DNA from: Lycium barbarum
Taxonomy: Eukaryota; Streptophyta; Magnoliopsida; Solanales; Solanaceae
Reading direction: 5' to 3'
Length of the DNA: 64,000 nucleotides
Assembly: GCF_019175385.1 (NCBI RefSeq)
Contig: NC_083341.1
Coordinates: forward strand, 16,376,203-16,440,202
The position numbers and the translations under genes are program-made. Positions 57,435 to 64,000 of the stretch are shown piece after piece (positions within the stretch are counted from its first letter, which is position 1; every line of letters starts with the position of its first letter). Below the pieces are notes generated by a model that did no database searches, was not told where the DNA came from, and saw nothing but the letters and a program-made list of their open reading frames with translations.

Positions 57435-60281
57435 CTACCCGGTGCAGCTGGAACCCGAATGCTCGGATACTGTCCGCTCGGAATCCTCGGAATCGGTATC
57501 GAGGGCTTTCTTGGCTTCCTCCTCGATCTTTCTGGCTTCAAGTATAAAGGTCTGGAGGTCCCTAAAACCTTGTGGAGCTTGCTGAAGGGTGGCCCTCCGG
57601 GACTTCCACCGCTCATACTCCACCGCAATCGTGGTATAAGCCTCGACAGCCTCCACATTCTTAAGGGCTTCTGCCAAGTCGGCCTCAGCTTGGGCCAATT
57701 TAGCCACTAATTCTGTCCTCTTTTTATCAACGATTATTTGAAATTGAGTAGCCAACTCAAGCTCGGCCTTCAGAATGTCATTGGCCTCGGCTGTCTCCTC
57801 GAACTTGGTATTGAGCTCGTCGCATATTCGGGCCCTATCCTCGGCTTTCTGCTCGGATTCAAGCAGCCAATGCCTCTCGACTATGTTCATGGCATTAGTC
57901 TTGACCGAGTCTAACTCTTTCTGAAGCTAAGAGATAGTGGCCTCGAGTTCACCGAGCCTCGAAGAAAAACGGGCATTATCTTGGCTAAGGCCAACCTTGT
58001 CCGCTTCCAGGAGCCGGTTCTTTTCGACCATTCCGGCCAACTCATACTTCAACTGAAGATTTTCAGCCTTCGCTGCTTCGAGCTCGGGTTGAAGGTTGGA
58101 AAGGGCAGCTGCTTGGCTCAATTGATCCTCCCTCACTTGCAAAAGGTGCTGGAACTTCTCCGTTTCCCGACTCTGGGCATCCAGCTGGCCCTTAAGGTCG
58201 TCGACCTCTTGCTGAGCACAGATGAAGGCCTCATTAACGAGTACCACACTCTGTAAAAGAAACGAGAAGTTAAACTTAGAGAAAGTTCTAAAGTTCAAAT
58301 TGAATTATGGAAGGATTGGTTGATAAATTTACCTGGTTGCCCGCGTACATGCCCTCGTTAATGAGACTCTGCCAAGGGACTCCGACCATCTTCCGCTTAT
58401 CCGAGTCTGAGATGAGGGGCCGCAGATAGCTTGCAATTCCCACAGGACAGGACAAGAAACTGCAATCCTCGGGGACAGTAACCACGGCCGATCTTGTCCT
58501 TCTTGGTTCCACGCTCGGGGCCGAGAAGATGCGCACAAGGCTTTCTCTTGAACCAGTTTCGGTGGACCGGTTAGCTGCCCTCGTAACTCGTGAGATAGGG
58601 AGATGTCCGAAATTGGCTGCCTCTCCAGTTGCAGTCAAGTATCTGAGAACATGTCATCGAGGTTGTCTAACCTCAGTGCAGGAGAAGTTGGAGTAGCCTA
58701 AGCGGTCTCGGTAGAGGCAGGTACCGCGGATGTAGCCGCTAGGTCATCACCGGGTAGTGGACCGGCATCTATTGGAGCCTCGATCTCAGGGACCGGCTCA
58801 GCACTTTGTTCGGCCTCAGTAGTCGATGCGAGCCCGGATCTTCTAGTCCTTTGCAGGGGGGTCTCCTCGGATGAAGCGTCACCTGAAATGTCAACATATT
58901 CAATTGAACTTAGAGGAGTCGGGTAAAGAACTTCTGCCCCACCTGTGTGCAAACCGGAGCAGACGGTCCTTCCCCACTGAAGGAAATGGCGGAATGGTGG
59001 CTTCCTCCTCCGGAACAGAAGGGACGGAGGGGGCCACACCGACCCTCCGAATAAAGAAATCAGGCTCTGCTTCGTCCCTTAGAGTCCGAATGACGCTCCT
59101 TTCCCTCTTCTTCGGTGTCTGCCCTTTGTCCGAGGGCTTTCTCCGCATCTTATTGGCAGCAGCAATAATACGGGATGTCCCCGCTGAATCGAATTCAGGT
59201 ACCGGCGCAGCTGGCTCGGCTGCTGACTCTGGTTTTGGCTCCACCGAGCCCTTGGGTAAACCTGAATACCGAAGAGGTTATAAAAGAGAAAGGAAAAAAC
59301 AGAAGATGCAATTTATTCCAACTCAAGCGGAGTGTTACCATGGTTTTGGGCAACCCATCGGCCACGCGACAGATGCCCCCATGTCCGTTCTTCATGGGTG
59401 TGTTGACCGAGGAGTGCTCTAACCCATTCATTCATGTTCCGGATGGCCGGAGGTATCCATGCCACGGCTGATACAAAGAGAGAAGGGGAGAAATAGTGTG
59501 AATACAAGTGTCTAACAAAGCATTCAAGATTAACAATTGAAGGGAAGGATTAATTATTGAAGGGAGAATTGAGAAACTTACGATTATCGTTCCACCCCTT
59601 CGGGAAGGGAATATAATTAGCCGGAATAATGTCCGCGGTCCTCACCCGGACATAGCGCTCTAACCATCCTCGGTCTCTGTCTTCATCCATCTTCGAAAAA
59701 ATCGGGTTCCGACCTCACTTGGTGAGCTCTATCACCCCCCATCGGAATAGTCTTGGGGAATACAAACGGATGAAATATGTCACCGTAAATTCCGTTTTTA
59801 TATTGTTGGCCAACAGCCAGAGGTAGGCCACGGTCCTCCAAATTATTGGACCAATTTGGGGCAAGGTTACGTTATATGTCCGGCACATATCCAAAATAAC
59901 CGGGTCGATTTGGGGGTCGAGCTTGAGTGTAAAGGGATAGGTGTAAACATACAAGAAGCCTTCCATATGATCGGTGATAGACTCGTCAGGCCCGGGGGCG
60001 AACACTTGCACCGGATGGTTATCCCATCCGTAATCAGCCCGGACCTGGTCAAGTTTATCCTCGGTAATGGACGAGGGATACCACCTTACATCGAACCCTG
60101 TGTCTGCAACCGAAGAAGGCTTCTTGACTTCAAATTCTTTGTTGTAGTTGTGTTTGGATGGTACTATGTCTAAAGCGGTGGGTTCAACGACTTTTTTTCC
60201 CTTGGGTTGTGAAATTGGCTCGGCTCTTTAAGAAGAAACCGAGGGAACATCCTGGGAAGTAGTTTCGGTGCTGGCAGACAT
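57435..60281 (-). pseudogene. Antisense multi-exon gene (aORF) of the Tat/Retand-like element
   Basis: On the strand opposite to gag-pol, four exons join by GT-AG introns: 60281-59582, 59467-59339, 59261-58333 and 58250-57435, about 857 codons in total. Exon 1 starts MSASTETTSQDVPSVSS and carries GFLYVYTYPFTLKLDPQIDP, TFVTYF-type hydrophobics, IRLYSPRLFRWGVIEL, NPIFSKMDEDRDRGWLERYV and a closing PANYIPFPKGWND. I recall this as the putative gypsy-type transposon domain found in antisense genes of Tat elements. Exon 2 continues PVAWIPPAIRNMNEWVRAL. Exon 3 is basic and low-complexity. Exon 4 is a long coiled coil rich in Glu, Ala and Leu. Broken by TAA (60228), TGA (59715, for Arg), a shift near 58930 and stops near 58695, 58640 and 57927. 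Its function is unknown even in intact elements. Confidence 0.8.
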
Positions 60282-60848
60282 TTGGAAGGTATGGAAAAGG
60301 AGATTGGTGAATTCGAAGTAGGGGGCGAAACAAGTTGAAAGTGTAAGATTGAAGAGGCAATTGAAAAAATTCAAAGTGACAAGATAAGAAAAAAAAAAGG
60401 AACACAGCAGCACTTTCGATCAAAGAACAACAATGGAGAAGTTGACGAAGTTGGTCTTTTTATGATCAAAACAAGCGAGAAAGGGGGATGATCACGACGG
60501 AAACAAGTAAGGAAATGGAAGAGAAAACAATCAGAAGTGAAGTAAAGAAGGAGAAGTGAAAATGGTAAAATGAGGGGCTTAAAAGCTTCATATAGGCATG
60601 GGGGACTGAAACGACTACAGAGGCCAGCTAACCGAGGGTGCCACGTGTACCACAATTAATGAGACGTGATTTGAAGAGACGTGCGTTACGGCGGTTATCG
60701 AAGTCGGCCACTCGGGATGAGACACGTGGCTGATTGCAGAGGGACGTGACACAACTGTTCCCGCCAAAATTTAAAGATAAGAACGAGCTTATGGCACCAC
60801 TGGTTTGGTGACTTATCCGCTTCCCGTTACTCCGGTAAAACTACGGTC
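60282..60848 (-). other. Upstream region of the antisense gene and 3' end of the gypsy internal region
   Basis: No coding similarity on either strand. It should hold the promoter of the antisense gene if that gene has its own. CACGTG-type motifs (GCCACGTGTACC at 60640, GACACGTGGC at 60720) are visible. No clear TATA box was identified. Confidence 0.5.
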
Positions 60849-60868
60849 CGGAAAGTGTGGGGACTATC
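60849..60868 (+). promoter_or_regulatory. Polypurine tract of the gypsy element
   Basis: GGAAAGTGTGGGGACTATC directly precedes the TGTATACAGTAAA start of the 3' LTR at 60869, as expected for the plus-strand primer. Confidence 0.75.
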
Positions 60869-60881
60869 TGTATACAGTAAA

Positions 60882-61867
60882 TGTTATACCCTATTTAAAC
60901 GGGTTAAAATAGAGTACAACATATTGGAGATTCCTTCATTGCATTATTTAAGGAGTCGCCACCTAATTGATTTTAAGGTGAATTAGGGTTTCGCTAGGGT
61001 TTGACAACGGAAAATTGGGCGAGATTCTGAGTCGATTTCGTTCAAATACAGCGTTATAGTCTTTCTGTCATCGATCAGAACCAATGGAGAAGTAGACAAA
61101 AACAATTAAAATTTCCGTAAAAGCAGCAGATAAAGAAACAAATTTTACCTCACAAATCGACGAAAACCGTTAAAATGTTTTCAGATCGAAGCAGAGGAGA
61201 AAGGAAACCAATAAAAATCTCAACTCGTCAACGGTTGAAAACACTGATGAGGGAGTATAGGGCATTAATTTTCGTTTCCCGAATCGGCCATGCATGGCCT
61301 GTGACCGTGAAAGGGGACTGTGATCTTGCCATTTTCGTCGACGAAGAGAGATGGGGTTAGGAGAGAGAGGAGCGGGGTAGGGGGTGCGGCGCTGAAGTGG
61401 AAAAGAAAGAACCCTAGCGGTTCTTTTGTTAAAAGAGAATTGGGCCGTCAGGTCGGGTTGCGGATGTGGGCTGGATCAACCGAATGGGATAATGGGCTGG
61501 TAAATAAAAAGTGGGCTGGTCGGGTAGGCAGATTTAATGAATGGTGGGTCGTGGGCTGAGTTGAATATTGTTAGTGGGTTGATGGCCTTTTAGACTAAAA
61601 TGCTATTTTGGGCTTTTAACAATTACATAAAAGACCTCCTTCCATTAACTATGTATTAAAGTGTGCCAAAATATTATTCAATATAAAAGTATGTATTTAT
61701 CAGTACTCAAATAAAATTATATGACGTCCTAGGAAGCCGTGCGATAATATTTTAAAAGTTCAACAGTAAATAAACGCTATTACTAAATTGTGCAAAATAA
61801 ATGCGATGCATGTGCATAAGGTGGAAAAATGCTGAAATGATTATAATGCAAATTATAATAATACTGC

Positions 61868-61927
<60 letters not shown>

Positions 61928-61977
61928 GCGTAAACAGCTATTTTGGAGGAGAGGCGGGACAAAATTGGGTGTCAACA
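60882..61977 (-). mobile_element. 3' LTR of a second long-LTR element, inserted 13 bp into the gypsy 3' LTR
   Basis: On the minus strand it starts TGTTGACACCCAATTTTGTC and ends TTTAAATAGGGTATAACA, the same ends as solo LTRs 1 and 2. It shares the CAGCCCA-rich block, the gene-leader-like segment and TTAGGTGGCGACTCC. It is shorter (1096 bp) and contains a (TAA)n tract. To its right the minus strand shows a polypurine tract, and the bases beyond do not repeat the left flank, so this is the 3' LTR of an element that extends past the window, not a solo LTR. Confidence 0.8.
61868..61926. repeat. (TAA)n microsatellite in the LTR
   Basis: About 19 TAA units. The polyisoleucine ORF across it is an artefact. 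Confidence 0.95.
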
Positions 61978-61996
61978 ACTTGTCCCTCTTTGCCCG
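61978..61996 (-). promoter_or_regulatory. Polypurine tract of the second long-LTR element
   Basis: The minus strand reads CGGGCAAAGAGGGACAAGT immediately before the TGTTGACACC start of the LTR. Confidence 0.7.
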
Positions 61997-64000
61997 GTAA
62001 TGATGAAAGAATTTTCTGGCAAAGACGTTGACTCAGTATCCTTGTCCCAGCTAAAGGATTTTGGAGGACTAAGGGTAAAGAAAATTTGAGAGGATTACGG
62101 CCGAATTCCGGTCTCCGAGTCGTCTACATATCTCGGGCTGCACGAGAATCAGGCCGTGTGTAGTTCAGGGATAACTGCGACGCCTATGAATAACGAATCC
62201 CGATTGGTGCGAATCTTTGCAAAATATTGTCCCAATGTCGGATTATGATGACACTGGGTGTTATGATCGAACTTGAGAATTCTGAAACTGAACGTGCTAG
62301 AACGCATGCGGAATATTTGGAGTTAGAGGCGAGTGTTCGAGGTAGATCTTTGACCCTTGTCGGGAAGTATGCATATCCTTCCCAACGCATTGCCCCAGTT
62401 CGCTACCGAAGAAATAGTTCCACGTTGCGCTAAAGCTCCTGCGAAACTTAAGCTAGGTAAAATAGTCAGTGAAAATAGATATCGAAAGTAAAGCGATGTA
62501 AAATAAGCCCATAAAAGCTGCAATGATGTAAATAAATGATAGCCTTTGTTGAGGCTAATGCAAATGAGGTTCTGGGCCGATGATTCATGAGAATGATGCC
62601 TTTTGGAGATGATTAATGAAAAATGAGGCCTCAAATCGGATGGGCTATTTAAGCCGAATGATTTATGATAAATGAGACTTTCTAAGCCGGCATGATGCGA
62701 TGCGTTTGTAGGGCATTTGAAAGTAATAATGCAATAGATGTGCAATGCGTTTGCGAGCATTGATGCAGTGCGCTTGCAGGGCATCTGAAAGTAATAATGC
62801 AATGTATGTGCGGTGCGTTTGCGAGCAATGATGCAGTGCCTTTGCAGGGCATTGAAAGTAATTATGCAATGCATGTGCGGTGCGTTTGCGAGCAATGATG
62901 CAGTGCCTTTGCAGGGCATTTGAATGCTATGTATGTGCGGTGATGCAGTGCCTTTGCAGGGCACTTGAATGCAATGCATGTGCGGTGCGTTTGCGAGAAA
63001 TGATGCAGTGCCTTTGCAGGGCATTGAAAGTAATAATGCAATGCATGTGCGGTGCGTTTGCGAGCAATGATGCAGTGCCTTTGCAGGGCATTTGAATGTA
63101 ATCTATGTGCGGTGCGTTTGCGAGCAATGATGCAGTGCCTTTGCAGGGCACTTGAATGTAATGCATGTGCGGTGCGTTTGCGAGCAATGATGCAGTGCCT
63201 TTGCAGGCATTTGAATGCAATATATGTGCGGTGCGTTTGCGAGCAATGATGCAGTGCCTCTGCAGGGCATTTAAATGCAATGTATGTGCGGTGCGTTTGC
63301 GAGCAATGATGCAGTGCCTTTGCAGGGCACTTGAATGCAATGCATGTGCGGTGCGTTTGCGAGCAATGATGCAGTAATGCAATGCATGTGCGGTGCGCTT
63401 GCGAGCATTCGCAAGGCGTTTAAAGGTAATAAAGCAGTGCATATGCGGTGCGCCTGCGAGCATTCGCAGGGCATTTGAAAGTAATAAAGCAATGCATGTG
63501 CGGTGCGCCTACGAGAATTCGCAGGGCATTTGAAAGTAATCAAAGAAATACTTGTGCGTGGATATATTTGAAAAATCATTTTGCAAGACTCAAACGTCAA
63601 TTTATTGAAATCTCGAAAGTTATTGATATTTGAGAGGCATAATTGTTATAAGAAAGCTCAAACCGTTCGACGCGCAATCCTTGCAAGGCTGTAAACATTA
63701 CATATTTTAGCTTCCGCAACTTGGAAATTTGCATCCAAAGAAAATTTGTAAGTTTTGAGGGGTGTTGATTCGTGTTGACTTTGAAGATCCGGCTCTTGAC
63801 GCTTCATGCTTCCAACTTTGTCTGGACTTGTAACCTCCGCCTATTTCTAAGTCTTGGCCGACTAATAAAATTATCTAATTAAGAAAAATCGTACTATTTC
63901 AAAGGAAAATATGCATGGTGAAATACGTATATAGTGATAAATAATTTCTGCCGAACTCGGAACTGTGACACATTGTGAAACAAAGCGAGCGTCCTTTCTC
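61997..64000 (-). mobile_element. 3' internal region of the second long-LTR element (continues beyond window)
   Basis: Contains GC-richer non-coding sequence (for example GTCTCCGAGTCGTCTACATA near 62110), then the tandem array at 62695-63540, then unremarkable sequence to the window end. No pol domain is reached. Long 3' regions with tandem arrays are known from Tat/Ogre-type gypsy elements, so that lineage is a reasonable guess only. Confidence 0.6.
62695..63540. repeat. Tandem minisatellite of about 60 bp units
   Basis: About a dozen units built from GATGCAGTGCCTTTGCAGGG, CATTTGAATGCAATGCATG and TGCGGTGCGTTTGCGAGCAA. Most are close to 60 bp, with shorter variants near 62930 and from 63370 onward (GCGAGCATTCGCAGGGCATT). 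Because 60 is a multiple of three, open frames run through on both strands (repeats of HALHSSALQRHC or MQCLCRALEC); these are not genes. Confidence 0.95.

Larger units (their letters stand above)
42494..60881 (+). mobile_element. Tat/Retand-like Ty3/gypsy retrotransposon, nested and decayed
   Basis: One element runs from its 5' LTR (42494-43219) through gag, protease, RT with RNase H, a second RNase H, integrase and a long 3' region to the first 13 bp of its 3' LTR (60869-60881), where another element is inserted. Two solo LTRs (47765-51219, 51569-55359) interrupt it; without them it is about 11 kb. The extra RNase H after the RT unit and an antisense gene before the 3' LTR are features of the Tat lineage, Retand group. 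Many stops and shifts make it dead. Confidence 0.9.

Noticed and set aside
61801..62031. 76-codon ORF with a polyisoleucine stretch
   Set aside because: Translation of the (TAA)n microsatellite.
62323..63463. Long open frames on both strands with repeating LQRHC or MQCLCRA peptides
   Set aside because: They follow the ~60 bp tandem array, whose unit length is a multiple of three. There are no start context, domains or codon bias; they are not repeat proteins.
62695..63540. Regular repeat with a ~60 bp period considered as a CRISPR-like array
   Set aside because: The repeats are contiguous without unique spacers, in a plant genome and inside a retrotransposon 3' region. It is a minisatellite.

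Overview
The window is nuclear DNA of a flowering plant, most likely a nightshade (Solanaceae). The evidence is GT-AG introns, a plant GDSL lipase gene, plant PPR and inositol-transporter fragments, TS-type SINEs, Stowaway, Tourist and CACTA MITEs, a Tekay/Del-type solo LTR and a Tat/Retand-type gypsy element. The family-level placement rests on recognising these repeat families from memory, and the genus cannot be told. There are no operons, phages, CRISPR arrays or prokaryotic features.

Layout. 1-10 kb is old repeat ground: a gypsy 3'-end remnant, a SINE, a decayed copia element and several MITEs with readable target-site duplications (TSDs). 10-12.3 kb holds a truncated inositol-transporter gene and a small secreted-protein gene on the minus strand. 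14.5-18.5 kb holds a TRIM-like LTR pair and a complete 2.3 kb solo LTR (TSD TATTC). 18.9-23.7 kb is a tandem segmental duplication; its second copy carries a 948 bp terminal-inverted-repeat element with a captured, truncated PPR gene. 24.2-24.6 kb is a 5'-truncated LINE. 25.6-30.3 kb is a complete, very young Ty1/copia element on the minus strand (178 bp LTRs differing at one base, TSD GGATC) whose polyprotein is nevertheless broken. 30.8-35.3 kb is the one clearly intact host gene of normal length, a three-exon GDSL esterase/lipase with TE-filled introns. 35.9-42.1 kb is MITEs, SINE traces, a decayed LINE and a run of three inverted-repeat elements. 42.5-60.9 kb is one large Tat/Retand-like gypsy element, interrupted by two long solo LTRs of a second family and carrying a multi-exon antisense gene between pol and its 3' LTR. 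From 60.9 kb to the end lies an element of that second family on the minus strand: its 3' LTR, polypurine tract and a 3' region with a ~60 bp tandem array.

Function. Only the GDSL gene (30813-35327) and the small secreted protein (11841-12110) look like working host genes. Everything else with coding character is transposon-derived or broken. The most informative structures are the nested insertions: removing the two solo LTRs rejoins the integrase of the gypsy element in frame, and the two arms of the segmental duplication act as filled and empty sites for several insertions. I found no convincing new biochemical system. The best leads are the PPR-carrying inverted-repeat element and the spliced antisense gene of the gypsy element.
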